A stretch of DNA of 64,000 nt from Microbacterium hydrocarbonoxydans (GCF_900105205.1 NZ_FNSQ01000005.1:2294001-2358000); one strand, 5' to 3'. Shown: positions 34,608-44,967, counted from the first letter of the stretch. A program made the numbers and translations. The notes: generated by a model from the sequence alone, not told the origin.

Positions 34608-35474
34608 ATGCGGTTCGCTCATCTGCGTCGTGCCGACTCCCCCGCTGTGCATCTCGCAGTGGTGGAGGGTGCCGATGCCATCCTCGTCTCCGATCTCCTC
34701 TCCGACCCCCCTGCGACCCTGCAGCAGCTGATCGAGGGCGGCGAGCAGACCCTCGACGCTCTGCGCTCGGCTCTCGACGGCGACGTGCCGCGGCATCCGC
34801 TGGACGGCTGGGACTACGCATCCGCCGTGATCGCTCCCCCTGCCGTGCTTGCCGTCGGCCTCAACTACGCCGCGCACTCGAGCGAGCTCGGACTGAAGAC
34901 GGATGCCGCGCCGACGGTCTTCACGCTGTGGCCCAACTCGCTCACCGGCCACGAGCAGACCACCTCGTGGCCGCGCTCGCTCAGCGAAGCCGTGGACTAC
35001 GAGGCCGAGCTGGGCGTCCTGATCGGCACCCCGGCCAAGGACACCGCAGAGGCGGACGCCCTCTCGCACGTCTGGGGGTACACGGTCGTCAACGACATCA
35101 CCGCCCGCAACGTCCAGTTCTCCGAGGCGCAGTGGTCGCGGTGCAAGTCCTTCGACGGCTTCACTCCCACCGGACCGTTCGCCGTCACCGCGGATGAGAT
35201 CGCCGACCCCCAGGATCTGCACATCTGGGCGGTCGTCGACGGACAGACCGTCCAGGACGCCAGCACGGATCAGATGGTGCGGTCGGTCGCGAAGCTCATC
35301 GCGCACCTCTCGCAGTCGCTGACGCTGTTGCCCGGCACGCTCATCTCCACGGGAAGTCCCGGCGGCGCCGGCTACTCCCGCGACCCGCAGATCTTCCTTC
35401 GCGATCGCTCGACCGTCACGGTCGGCATCGACGGGATCGGCGAGCTCACGACCCACTGCCGAGTGCTGGACTGA
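34608..35474 (+). CDS. fumarylacetoacetate hydrolase family protein
   Basis: A 288-residue FAH-fold enzyme that hydrolyses, decarboxylates or isomerises beta-diketo acids using a divalent metal. It shows AVGLNYAAHSSELG (catalytic His region), the metal ligands in the VDYEAELGVLIG segment, and GYTVVNDITARNVQ, KSFDGFTPTGP, STGSPGGAGYSRDP. The true substrate is not evident and no aromatic-degradation genes surround it. The ATG at 34608 diverges from the PrsW gene and the gene ends at a strong hairpin. Confidence 0.88.
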   Translation: MRFAHLRRADSPAVHLAVVEGADAILVSDLLSDPPATLQQLIEGGEQTLDALRSALDGDVPRHPLDGWDYASAVIAPPAVLAVGLNYAAHSSELGLKTDAAPTVFTLWPNSLTGHEQTTSWPRSLSEAVDYEAELGVLIGTPAKDTAEADALSHVWGYTVVNDITARNVQFSEAQWSRCKSFDGFTPTGPFAVTADEIADPQDLHIWAVVDGQTVQDASTDQMVRSVAKLIAHLSQSLTLLPGTLISTGSPGGAGYSRDPQIFLRDRSTVTVGIDGIGELTTHCRVLD

Positions 35475-35497
35475 TCCGCTCCGCACCCGCTGACACG

Positions 35498-35534
35498 ACG
35501 AGGGGCCCGGGCGCGATCCGCCGGGGCCCCTCGT
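35498..35534. terminator. two-way terminator, FAH-family gene / aspA
   Basis: Perfect 11-bp stem ACGAGGGGCCC/GGGCCCCTCGT between convergent genes, loop of 15 nt that can pair further. Confidence 0.78.
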
Positions 35535-35544
35535 GCGTGCACGC

Positions 35545-37005
35545 TCAGATCTCGATGAGGTCCTCGGACGCGATCACCGGGATCGCGGCCGTGATGGCCT
35601 CGAGGCCGGACAGCCGTGCCGGCGACAGCTGCTTCACGACCTCGTCACGAGACATGAGGCCGGCCTCGACCACCAGGTCTGCGACGTTGCGGTTCGTCAG
35701 GAGCGCCGTCTTGGCGAGGGCGGCGGCCGCGGCGTACCCGATGAACGGGGTCAGTGCGGTGATGACGCCCACCGACGCCCCGACCATCGCGCCCAGGCGG
35801 TCGCGGTTCGCCGTGATCCCGTCGACGCAGTTGACTCGGAGGGTCCACATCGCCTGACGCATCCAGGTGATCGACTGGAAGATCGAGTGGGCGATGACCG
35901 GCTCGAAGGCGTTGAGCTGCAGCTGCCCCGCCTCAGCCGCCATCGTCACGGTCATGTCTGCACCGGCGACCGCGAACGCCACCTGGTTGACGACCTCGGG
36001 GATGACCGGGTTGACCTTGCCGGGCATGATGCTGGAGCCCGCCTGCATCGCCGGCAGGTTGATCTCGCCGAAGCCGGCCTGCGGACCGGACGACAGCAGT
36101 CGCAGGTCGTTGCAGATCTTCGAGAGCTTCATCGCGTTGCGCTTGAGCGTGGAGGAGAACGACATGAACGAGCCGGTGTCGCTGGTCGCCTCGACGAGGT
36201 CGCCGGCCGTGACCAGGTCGAGCGCGGTGATCTCACGCAGGTGCTTCAGGACGACCGGCGCGTAGTCGGCGTGCGTGGTGATGCCCGTGCCGATCGCGGT
36301 GGCGCCCATGTTGATCTCGAACATCAGCGACGCGTTCTCGGTGAGGCGCGTGTGGTCGTAGCCCAGCGTCGACGCGAAGCCGTGGAACTCCTGTCCCAGG
36401 GTCATCGGCACGGCATCCTGCAGCTGCGTGCGACCGACCTTCAGCACGTCGTGGAACTCGTGCGCCTTGTTCAGGAACGACACCCGGAGCAGGTCGAGCT
36501 CCTCCAGCAGCGAGCGCAGGGTGAGGGACAGGCCGATCTTGACGGCCGTCGGGTAGACGTCGTTCGTCGACTGGCTGCGGTTGGTGTGGTCGATCGGAGA
36601 GAGGAAGCCGTAGTCGCCCTTCTCACGTCCCGCCATCTCGAGCGCGATGTTGGTGATGACCTCGTTCGCGTTCATGTTGGTCGAGGTCCCCGCCCCGCCC
36701 TGGATGACGCCGACCGTGAACTGGTCGTGGAACTCGCCGTCGATCACCCGCTGCGCCGCACGGTCGATCAGGTCGGCGCGCTCGGCGTCGAGGACCCCGA
36801 TCTCGCGGTTCGCGCGAGCGCTGGCCTGCTTGACCATCGCGAGGGCGACCACCAGGTCCGGATACACCGAGATCGGGCGCTTCGTGATCGGGAAGTTCGC
36901 GTCGGCGCGGGCGGTGTGGATCCCCCAGTACGCGTCGACGGGAATCTCCATGCTCCCGAGCGAATCGGTCTCGGTACGGGTGAGGGCAGGCGCGGCAGAA
37001 GCCAT
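35545..37005 (-). CDS. aspA: aspartate ammonia-lyase
   Basis: A 486-residue fumarase/aspartase-superfamily enzyme that interconverts aspartate with fumarate and ammonia. The signature GSSIMPGKVNP lies near residues 323-333, with GGAGTSTNMNANEVI, HTNRSQSTNDVYPTA and GRTQLQDAVP as the other conserved regions. The length and the TETDSLGSMEIP start favour aspartase over fumarase C. The ATG at 37005 has AAGGA seven bases upstream. It lies on the same strand as the phosphodiesterase gene, 93 bp away. Confidence 0.93.
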   Translation of the reverse strand: MASAAPALTRTETDSLGSMEIPVDAYWGIHTARADANFPITKRPISVYPDLVVALAMVKQASARANREIGVLDAERADLIDRAAQRVIDGEFHDQFTVGVIQGGAGTSTNMNANEVITNIALEMAGREKGDYGFLSPIDHTNRSQSTNDVYPTAVKIGLSLTLRSLLEELDLLRVSFLNKAHEFHDVLKVGRTQLQDAVPMTLGQEFHGFASTLGYDHTRLTENASLMFEINMGATAIGTGITTHADYAPVVLKHLREITALDLVTAGDLVEATSDTGSFMSFSSTLKRNAMKLSKICNDLRLLSSGPQAGFGEINLPAMQAGSSIMPGKVNPVIPEVVNQVAFAVAGADMTVTMAAEAGQLQLNAFEPVIAHSIFQSITWMRQAMWTLRVNCVDGITANRDRLGAMVGASVGVITALTPFIGYAAAAALAKTALLTNRNVADLVVEAGLMSRDEVVKQLSPARLSGLEAITAAIPVIASEDLIEI

Positions 37006-37098
37006 GTCACATCCTTGTGGGTAGTGGCGAGTGTGAAGTGCGGGGGATGCTCCCAGTCTACGCCCGCGCACATGCGCCGCCAGGGATACGACGCCCTG

Positions 37099-38013
37099 TC
37101 ACCGTTTGCGCGAGAAGGCCTCGAGCCTCTGCTCGGGCGTCAGAGCGGCCATCCTGGCGAGCCAGGCCTCGGAGAAGTACTCCCCCGTCGGCGCGTCGAT
37201 CACCGGCACCACCGTGTGCGTGATGGTGTCCGGTCGCACATGCACGATCTCGAATGCCTGCGCGGCATCCATGCCGTTCACCTGGGCGGCCGGTCGCGCG
37301 ACGTTCATCGTGTAGCAGGTGGCGGACGACACGCTCACCGGCACCCCGGCGAACATGCCGTGCGAGGAGTAGTGCAGATGGCCGGCCAGGATGCCCCTGA
37401 CGTCGGTTCCTCTGATCACCTCGGCGAGCTCGTCCTGATGGCGCAGCTCGAGGATGTCGAAGAGCGGCAGGTGGCTGGGAAGCGGCGGATGATGCATCGC
37501 GAGCAGCGTGCCGTGCGGAGCAGGCTCGCGAAGGACCTCGGCGAGCCACGACAGCTGGGCGTCGTCGAGATCGCCGTGGTGCCACCCCGGCACGCTGGTG
37601 TCGAGCGCGATCAGTCGCAGCCCGTCGAGGTCCCACACGCCCGTGACCGGTTCCTGGGTCGGTTCGAGGTCGAGGAGCCCGGCACGCAGAGCCGGCCGCT
37701 CGTCATGGTTTCCGGCGACCCACACCACCGTGGTCCCGAGTTCGGCGGCCACCGGCTCCACAGCGGCGCGCAGTCTGCGATAGGCATCCGGCTCCCCGAG
37801 ATCGGCGAGGTCGCCGGTGATCACGATCGCCGCAGGATGCGGGTGCACGGCACGGATCGCATCGAGGGTGCGAGCGAAGTTCGCCTCCACGTCGTATCGC
37901 CCGCCCAGCGGAGCACCACCCGCAAGGAAGTGCGGATCGCTGACGTGGATGATGACGTGCGACGGCGGCTGATAACGACCGAACACGTACTGCCCGCCGG
38001 ACTGCTCTGACAT
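37099..38013 (-). CDS. metallophosphoesterase, class III phosphodiesterase-like
   Basis: A 304-residue calcineurin-fold phosphodiesterase. All metal motifs are present in order: ISDPHF-type HVSDPHFL, ITGDLADLGE, VAGNHDE, AMHHPPLPS and GHLHYSSHG. The family includes CpdA-type cAMP phosphodiesterases and glycerophosphodiesterases; which applies here is not decided. The C-terminal residues (PEQRLEAFSRKR) are variable. It diverges from a TetR gene 82 bp away, a common regulator-target arrangement. Confidence 0.87.
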   Translation of the reverse strand: MSEQSGGQYVFGRYQPPSHVIIHVSDPHFLAGGAPLGGRYDVEANFARTLDAIRAVHPHPAAIVITGDLADLGEPDAYRRLRAAVEPVAAELGTTVVWVAGNHDERPALRAGLLDLEPTQEPVTGVWDLDGLRLIALDTSVPGWHHGDLDDAQLSWLAEVLREPAPHGTLLAMHHPPLPSHLPLFDILELRHQDELAEVIRGTDVRGILAGHLHYSSHGMFAGVPVSVSSATCYTMNVARPAAQVNGMDAAQAFEIVHVRPDTITHTVVPVIDAPTGEYFSEAWLARMAALTPEQRLEAFSRKR

Positions 38014-38095
38014 GCTCTCAGCCTAGGCCGAGGCCCGACACCCGGTCAGCCGGCGCGCACCACGTCAGCTGTAGTACCGGCGATAGGATGCTCGG

Positions 38096-38662
38096 ATGGC
38101 GAAGAACGAGATCAGACGACGGCTCCTCGCAGATGCGGGCCTCCGGGTGCTCGCCGCCGACGGGTCGCGCGGCCTCACCCACCGCGCCATCGACCAGGTC
38201 GCCGGAGTGCCGGTGGGAACGACGTCGAACTACTTCCGCACCCGCGACGCGCTGGTGGAGGGCCTCGTCGAGCGCATCGGAGAGCGTCTCGCGCCCAGCG
38301 ACGAGGACCTGGCCCGCCGCTCGACGGAGCGTCCGAGCACGGAGCTCTTCGCCGACTACGTGCGGGACATCGTCCGTCGCCTCACCGCAGACCGCGACGT
38401 GACCTTGGCGCTCTTCGAACTGCGTCTCGAGAGCAGCCGACGCCCCGAGGTCGCCGCGGTCCTGGGCGCGTGGCAGCGAGCCGGTTTCGACGGCGATGTC
38501 GCGTTCAACGTCGCCGCTGGCCTGCCTGGCGGACGCAGGGAGATCGCGCTGTTCCACTATGCGATCGACGGCCTGCTCCTGGACCGGCTGACGACGCCCA
38601 TCGACCCGGACACGTCGACGGACGAGATCGTCGACGACCTCGTCAGCGGTCTGCTGCGCTGA
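38096..38662 (+). CDS. TetR/AcrR family transcriptional regulator
   Basis: A 188-residue repressor. The N-terminal HTH reads LADAGLRVLAADGSRGLTHRAIDQVAGVPVGTTSNYFRTRDAL, with VPVGTTSNYF as the recognition helix. The C-terminal ligand domain is unclassified. The likely target is its own promoter and the divergent phosphodiesterase gene, whose start lies 82 bp away; I see no convincing palindrome there. The ATG at 38096 follows TAGGATGCTCGG. Confidence 0.88.
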   Translation: MAKNEIRRRLLADAGLRVLAADGSRGLTHRAIDQVAGVPVGTTSNYFRTRDALVEGLVERIGERLAPSDEDLARRSTERPSTELFADYVRDIVRRLTADRDVTLALFELRLESSRRPEVAAVLGAWQRAGFDGDVAFNVAAGLPGGRREIALFHYAIDGLLLDRLTTPIDPDTSTDEIVDDLVSGLLR

Positions 38663-38716
38663 TCGCGGTGCGTCCGTCCCGGCCGCCTGCAGCGGAAGCC
38701 CTGGACGCGATCGCTC

Positions 38717-39048
38717 TCAGTGCCCGACGACGATGATGAAGATGCCGGCGACCACGGCCGCGGCGCACAGCGCGAAGCATCCGTACGCGCCGAACAGGGC
38801 CACGCGCCGCTGCCCCTCGGTGAGCGGGCTCTTCTTCGCCGCCTTCGCCGCCTGCTTGGCGGCGCGCTTGAGTTCCTTCTCGGTGATGACCGTGATCGCG
38901 TCCGTGAACTCGGCGGGGCTCACCACCGGCGCATGTCCGCTGCGGACCAGCAGTCGCAGCCCGAACGCGTAGAAGGTGACGACGGCGCACGCGCCCACGA
39001 GTGCCGCCAGGAACACCTGGACGAAGGCGCCCCAGTCGATGTCGACGC

Positions 39049-39052
<4 letters not shown>
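38717..39052 (-). CDS. small membrane protein coupled to the Pit transporter
   Basis: A 111-residue protein with two transmembrane helices (about residues 8-33 and 83-108). A cytoplasmic basic helix joins them (ITEKELKRAAKQAAKAAKKS). No family is recognised. The GTG at 39052 lies within GTGA of the Pit transporter stop, so it is translated with that gene. The transporter's own tail carries a similar Ala/Lys helix. A role as a small accessory subunit is inferred from this arrangement only. Confidence 0.75.
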
Positions 39053-40413
<1,361 letters not shown>

Positions 40414-40475
40414 CGTTCGCTTTCGGTCGTTGAGGAAGAGGGAGGTGTCGACGTGATCGACGTGATGAACGAAGA

Positions 40476-40508
40476 GTTCACCGTGGGTTTGACTTCCGTT
40501 AACCGGCC
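40476..40508 (+). promoter_or_regulatory. PHO-box-like direct repeats
   Basis: Three consecutive 11-base units: GTTCACCGTGG, GTTTGACTTCC and GTTAACCGGCC. The GTTCACC units spaced by 11 match the PhoP-binding PHO box described in Streptomyces. It sits between the divergent Pit transporter and oligopeptidase B genes. Phosphate-starvation control of one or both is inferred. Confidence 0.62.
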
Positions 40509-40568
40509 CCGTTGAATCCTCCCACCCTGTCGAGTGCCGGTCAACTCGACCTGGGCTAGCGTGGAGGC

Positions 40569-42665
40569 GTGACTGATGCCCCGATCGCAGACCGCCGTTC
40601 GACACTCCGCACTCACCACGGCGACACCTTCGACGATCCGTACGAATGGCTGCGCGAGAAGGATGCTCCGGAGGTGATCTCACACCTGGAAGCCGAGAAC
40701 GCGCACACCGAAGCCCAGCTCTCGCATCTCGCCGGCCTCCGCGAGACGCTGTTCCAGGAGATCAAGGGCAGGGTGCAGGAGACCGACCTCTCCGTGCCGA
40801 CCCGGCGCGGCGACTGGTGGTACTACAGCCGCACGGAGGAGGGCGCCCAGTACGGCATCCACTGCCGCACCGCCGCCGCGGAGGGCGACTGGACGCCGCC
40901 CGTGCTCGAGCCGGGCGTCGCCGTGCCGGGCGAGGTCGTGCTCCTCGACGGGAACGCGGAGGCCGAGGGGCACGAGTTCTTCTCCCTCGGAGCCTTCGAC
41001 ACCTCGGACGACGCGACGATGCTCCTCTGGGCGACCGATCACGAGGGCGACGAGCTCTACACGGTGCACGTGCGCGACCTCGCGACCGGCGAAACGCTCG
41101 CCGACGAGATCCCCGACACCGGGGGCGCGTTCTTCACCCCGGACGGCACCGGCATCCTGTACACGACCCGCGACGACGCGTGGCGGCCCGACACCCTCTG
41201 GCTGCACCGCCTCGGCACGCCGGTGTCCGAGGACGTGAAGCTCTTCCACGAGCCGGACGAGAAGTACTGGCTGGGCGCCGGTATCACCCGCAGCCGCAAG
41301 TACCTCGTCATCGCGGTCGGGTCGAGCATCACGAGCGAGGAGTATCTCGTCGACCTCGCAGGCGACCTGACGGCACCCCCTCGGATCGTCTGGCCGCGAC
41401 GCGAAGGCGTCGAGTACTCGCTCGAGCACGCCGTGGTCGACGGCGATGACCGGCTCTACATCCTGCACAACGACGGCGCGCTGGACTTCGAGCTCGTCTC
41501 GGTCGCAGCGTCCGACCCGCAGGGCGAACGACGCGTCGTCCTCCCCCACGAGCCGGGACGACGGCTGCTCGGCATGGATGCCTTCCGCGACTTCGCCACC
41601 GTCGAGTACCGACGCGAGGGCCTCGAACGCGTCGGACTCCTCGATTACGCGACGGATGCCGTCGAGGACATCGTCTTCGACGAGCCGCTGTACTCGGCCG
41701 GCGTGAGCGGCAACCCGGAATGGCATTCGCCCTACCTGCGACTCGGATACACCTCGTTCGTGACCCCGGGCACCGTCTACGAGCTGAACCTCGAGACGCG
41801 CGAGCTGGAGCTGCGCAAGCAGGTCGCGGTCCTCGGCGGCTACGACCCGCTGGACTACGACCAGCGCCGCGCGTGGGCGACGGCATCCGACGGCACCCAG
41901 GTGCCGATCTCGCTGGTGTGGAAGCGGTCCTTCGGCGAGCCGGGCGCCGGCACGCGTCCCGTCCACCTCTACGGATACGGCTCGTACGAGCACTCGATCG
42001 ACCCGGGCTTCTCGGTGGCCCGTCTCTCCGAACTCGATCGCGGCATCGTCTTCGCTGTCGCCCATGTCCGCGGCGGCGGCGAGATGGGCAGGCAGTGGTA
42101 CGAAGACGGCAAGCTGCTCAACAAGCGGAACACGTTCACGGACTTCGTGGCGTGCGCCCAGCACCTCATCTCCGAGGGGATCACGACGCCCGACACCCTC
42201 GTGGCAGAAGGCGGCAGTGCCGGCGGTCTTCTCATGGGTGCTGTGACGAACCTCGCACCCGAGCTGTTCGCAGGGGTGCTCGCGGCCGTGCCGTTCGTGG
42301 ATGCGCTGACCACGATCCTCGACCCCTCGCTTCCCCTGACGGTCATCGAGTGGGACGAGTGGGGCGATCCGCTGCACGGGGCCGACGTGTACGAGTACAT
42401 GAAGTCGTACTCGCCGTACGAGAACGTCCGTGAGGGCGTCGAGTACCCGCGCATCCTCGCCGTGACCTCCCTGAACGACACGAGGGTGCTGTACGTGGAG
42501 CCCGCGAAGTGGGTCGCGGCGCTGCGTGTCGCCGGTGCCTCGGACGCGCTGCTCAAGTGCGAGATGGTCGCGGGACACGGCGGCGTCAGCGGACGCTACA
42601 ACTCCTGGAAGGAACGCGCGTTCGAGCTGGCCTGGATCCTCGACACGGTCGGCCTCGCGGACTGA
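40569..42665 (+). CDS. ptrB: oligopeptidase B (S9A prolyl oligopeptidase family)
   Basis: A 698-residue cytosolic serine peptidase that cuts short peptides after basic residues. The first 70 residues and the seven-bladed propeller (about 70-400) cover the catalytic alpha/beta-hydrolase domain. The nucleophile lies in EGGSAGGLLMG (serine about 549), the aspartate in TSLNDTRVLY (about 637) and the histidine in VAGHGGVSGRY (about 670). The GTG at 40569 follows GTGGAGGC. It is the largest single gene of this island and appears monocistronic, sharing an upstream region with the Pit gene. Confidence 0.93.
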   Translation: MTDAPIADRRSTLRTHHGDTFDDPYEWLREKDAPEVISHLEAENAHTEAQLSHLAGLRETLFQEIKGRVQETDLSVPTRRGDWWYYSRTEEGAQYGIHCRTAAAEGDWTPPVLEPGVAVPGEVVLLDGNAEAEGHEFFSLGAFDTSDDATMLLWATDHEGDELYTVHVRDLATGETLADEIPDTGGAFFTPDGTGILYTTRDDAWRPDTLWLHRLGTPVSEDVKLFHEPDEKYWLGAGITRSRKYLVIAVGSSITSEEYLVDLAGDLTAPPRIVWPRREGVEYSLEHAVVDGDDRLYILHNDGALDFELVSVAASDPQGERRVVLPHEPGRRLLGMDAFRDFATVEYRREGLERVGLLDYATDAVEDIVFDEPLYSAGVSGNPEWHSPYLRLGYTSFVTPGTVYELNLETRELELRKQVAVLGGYDPLDYDQRRAWATASDGTQVPISLVWKRSFGEPGAGTRPVHLYGYGSYEHSIDPGFSVARLSELDRGIVFAVAHVRGGGEMGRQWYEDGKLLNKRNTFTDFVACAQHLISEGITTPDTLVAEGGSAGGLLMGAVTNLAPELFAGVLAAVPFVDALTTILDPSLPLTVIEWDEWGDPLHGADVYEYMKSYSPYENVREGVEYPRILAVTSLNDTRVLYVEPAKWVAALRVAGASDALLKCEMVAGHGGVSGRYNSWKERAFELAWILDTVGLAD

Positions 42666-42707
42666 CCGCGGGGCGTGACCGGCGGGATCCCCCTGCACGT
42701 CCGAGAA

Positions 42708-42772
42708 CAGGACGACCGTCCGGGATCAGGAGGATCTCCGGCAGACCGTCCTGATGCGGAGCGGTCGTCCTG
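42708..42772. repeat. 65-bp palindromic element, copy 1
   Basis: Outer perfect inverted repeat CAGGACGACCG/CGGTCGTCCTG (11 bp) encloses an inner ATCAGGA/TCCTGAT (7 bp). It is 78 percent identical (51 of 65 positions, ungapped) to copy 2 on the other side of the DUF559 gene, with identical spacing of both arm pairs. Confidence 0.85.
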
Positions 42773-42880
42773 ATCCGGGCCGCGCGCTACTCGCCCTCCA
42801 CATTCGGCGCTCGCGGCTGTTCGCTCCACATCGACGGCGCACGGGGCCCGCGGGACCGTGCGCCTGCGCAGACTGGGAGC

Positions 42881-43714
42881 ATGAGGTTGGAGGAGTGGCT
42901 GAACGGGCGCGATGGGGCTGCGCACACCTCCGACATCTACGCGGCGGGCTTCAGCCGACACGCCGTCTCCACAGCCGTCGATTCAAGACGGGTGCTCCGG
43001 CTTCGCCGGTCCTGGATCGCCTCGAAGTCCTGCGATCCTCCGATCCGCGCCGCCATCTCGATCGGCGGACGCCTCACCTGCGTGTCGGCCGCACGACGGC
43101 TGGAGCTCCGGACGCCGGCCGATGACCACGTCCATGCCGCCGTCACACCGACAGCGGCACGATTCGATCCCGACGGGATGCGCGTGCACTGGTCATCCGG
43201 GCCGGCGCCGGTCGGCCGTCATGCCGTCGTCGACCCGCTGATCAACGTGCTGTACGAGGTGGCGCGATGCCAGGAGCCTGCCACCGCGCTCGCGATCTGG
43301 GAGTCCGCTCTCCGCAAGCGCCTGATCGCACCGGAGGTTGTGTCGCGCATCGAATGGCGCAGCGCACGGGCGTCACGAATCGCCGAGGTCGCCGGCGTGC
43401 TGTCCGATTCAGGGCTGGAAAGCCATTTCGTGATGCTGATGCACGCGATCGGCGTGCGCGTCACGCAGCAGGTGTGGGTCGACGGGCATCCGCTCGATGC
43501 GCTGATCGGCGATCTGCTGGCGGTCCAGCTGGACGGGTTCGCCTTTCACAGCGGCGCGGCGGAACGCCGTCGGGACATCGAAGCGGATGCACGGCTGCGC
43601 CTGCGTGGCTACAGTGTGCTCCGATTCGACTACCACCAGGTGCTCTTCCAACCCGAGCTGGTCCAGCCCCTCGTGCGCGCGGCAGTCGCCCAGGGGCTGC
43701 ATCTGCGTGGGTGA
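42881..43714 (+). CDS. DUF559-type nuclease-like protein with AbiEi-like N-terminus
   Basis: A 277-residue protein. The N-terminal third looks like the winged-helix start of AbiEi-like proteins (EEWLNGRDGAAHTSDIYAAGFSRHAVSTAV, residues 4-33). The C-terminal 100 residues match the DUF559/Vsr-like PD-(D/E)XK fold: Glu180 in SGLESHF, Asp206 in PLDALIGDL, Asp218 in AVQLDGFAFHSG, a charged helix, and LRGYSVLRFDYHQVLFQP. The usual acidic residue before Asp218 is Gln216, so catalysis is uncertain. Such genes are plentiful in actinobacteria without a proven role. This one is bracketed by two copies of a 65-bp palindromic element. The ATG at 42881 follows CTGGGAGC. Confidence 0.8.
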   Translation: MRLEEWLNGRDGAAHTSDIYAAGFSRHAVSTAVDSRRVLRLRRSWIASKSCDPPIRAAISIGGRLTCVSAARRLELRTPADDHVHAAVTPTAARFDPDGMRVHWSSGPAPVGRHAVVDPLINVLYEVARCQEPATALAIWESALRKRLIAPEVVSRIEWRSARASRIAEVAGVLSDSGLESHFVMLMHAIGVRVTQQVWVDGHPLDALIGDLLAVQLDGFAFHSGAAERRRDIEADARLRLRGYSVLRFDYHQVLFQPELVQPLVRAAVAQGLHLRG

Positions 43715-43733
43715 GTCCGCATGCGACCGAAAT

Positions 43734-43798
43734 CAGGACGACGGTCCCGCATCAGGAGGATGCGCCGCAGATAGTCCTGATCTCGGACGGTCGTCCTG
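43734..43798. repeat. 65-bp palindromic element, copy 2
   Basis: Arms CAGGACGACGG/CGGTCGTCCTG (10 of 11 paired) and the same inner ATCAGGA/TCCTGAT at the same offsets as copy 1. It starts 20 bp after the DUF559 stop, so it might also end that transcript. Confidence 0.85.
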
Positions 43799-43807
43799 TT
43801 TTCGGGC

Positions 43808-43918
43808 GGTGGACGCAGTGGATGCCGCGGCAGTGACGCCGGTGGATGCAGCGACGGCAGACGCAGCGGATGCTACGGAGGCGGGTGCCGTGGCGGTGGC
43901 TGCCGTGGACGCTGCGTC
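43808..43918. repeat. low-complexity GTGGAYGCNGC tract
   Basis: Degenerate repetition of GTGGATGC/GCAGCG-like units. Read on the plus strand it gives Val-Asp-Ala-Ala strings with no start or homology. It lies between copy 2 of the palindromic element and the pfkA stop. Confidence 0.5.
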
Positions 43919-43938
43919 ACCCCGCGGCGACCGCAGGA

Positions 43939-44967
43939 TCAGCCGAAGAGGGCGGCAGCCTCGTCGTAACGACTGCGCGGCACCGTGTTCAGCTCGCCGA
44001 GAGCCTCGGCGAACGGGACCCGCACGATGTCGGTGCCCTGCATGGCCACCATCTGCCCCCACGCCTTGTCGACGATGGCGTCGGCGGCGTGCAGTCCCAG
44101 GCGTGTCGCGAGGACTCGGTCGAACGCCGACGGCGAGCCGCCGCGCTGGATGTGGCCGAGGATCGTCGCACGCGTCTCGATCCCCGTGATGCGCTCGATG
44201 GCGGGCGCCAGCTGGTCGCCGATCCCGCCCAGCCGCGGACGGTTGAAGGCGTCGAGGCCCTTGTCGCTGTAGGCCTCGTCCATCCCGAGCAGCTTGAAGC
44301 CCTCGGAGACGACCACGAGCGGCGCGCGGCCGCGATCGTGCGCGCTCGAGACGAGCTCGCAGATGTCGTCGATCGACATCGGTACCTCGGGGATGCAGAT
44401 GGCGTGCGCTCCGGCGGCCATGCCGGCGTGCAGCGCGATCCAGCCGACGTGGCGCCCCATGACCTCGGCGACCATGCAGCGCTGGTGGGAATCGCCCGTG
44501 GTGCGCAGTCGGTCCATGGCGTCCGTGGCGATGTTCACCGCCGTGTCGAACCCGAAGGAGTAGTCGGTGGCGCGGAGGTCGTTGTCGATCGTCTTCGGCA
44601 CGCCGATGACGTTGATGCCGTCCTTCGCGAGGCGGTCGGCGGCGGCGAGCGTGCCCTCGCCGCCGATCGCGATGATGCCGTCGATCTTGTGTCCGTACAG
44701 GGTCTTGGCGATGTTCTCGGCGCCGCCGCGCTCACCCTCGTAGGGGTTGGTGCGGCTGGTGCCGAGGATCGTTCCGCCGACCTTCGACAGTCCCTTCACC
44801 TCGTGACGGGTCAGGGGGAAGAAGTCGCCGTCGACGACACCTCGCCATCCGTCGCGGATACCGACGAACTCGAGGTCGTACGTGGTGGTGCCCTTGAGCA
44901 CGATGCCGCGGATGACCGCGTTGAGTCCGGGGCAGTCGCCGCCGCTCGTCAGAATGCCGATCTTCAT
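43939..44967 (-). CDS. pfkA: 6-phosphofructokinase
   Basis: Phosphorylates fructose 6-phosphate, the committing step of glycolysis. The 342-residue protein starts MKIGILTSGGDCPGLNAVIRG and has the ATP loop IGGEGTL (residues 101-107). The catalytic PKTIDND spans 124-130 with Asp128, and AEVMGRHVGWIALH and GGSPSAFDR follow. Glycine at the second position of the EG pair together with lysine before TIDND matches the group III pattern associated with ATP rather than pyrophosphate; this should be confirmed by assay. The long leader between it and the helicase gene holds hairpins. Confidence 0.94.
   Translation of the reverse strand: MKIGILTSGGDCPGLNAVIRGIVLKGTTTYDLEFVGIRDGWRGVVDGDFFPLTRHEVKGLSKVGGTILGTSRTNPYEGERGGAENIAKTLYGHKIDGIIAIGGEGTLAAADRLAKDGINVIGVPKTIDNDLRATDYSFGFDTAVNIATDAMDRLRTTGDSHQRCMVAEVMGRHVGWIALHAGMAAGAHAICIPEVPMSIDDICELVSSAHDRGRAPLVVVSEGFKLLGMDEAYSDKGLDAFNRPRLGGIGDQLAPAIERITGIETRATILGHIQRGGSPSAFDRVLATRLGLHAADAIVDKAWGQMVAMQGTDIVRVPFAEALGELNTVPRSRYDEAAALFG

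Noticed and set aside
42881..43714. AbiE-type toxin-antitoxin system
   Set aside because: Only the AbiEi-like N-terminus is present. No AbiEii nucleotidyltransferase gene lies on either side.
43587..44189. Plus-strand frame with Val-Asp-Ala repeats running into pfkA
   Set aside because: It overlaps two supported genes in other frames; the repeats come from a low-complexity DNA tract.
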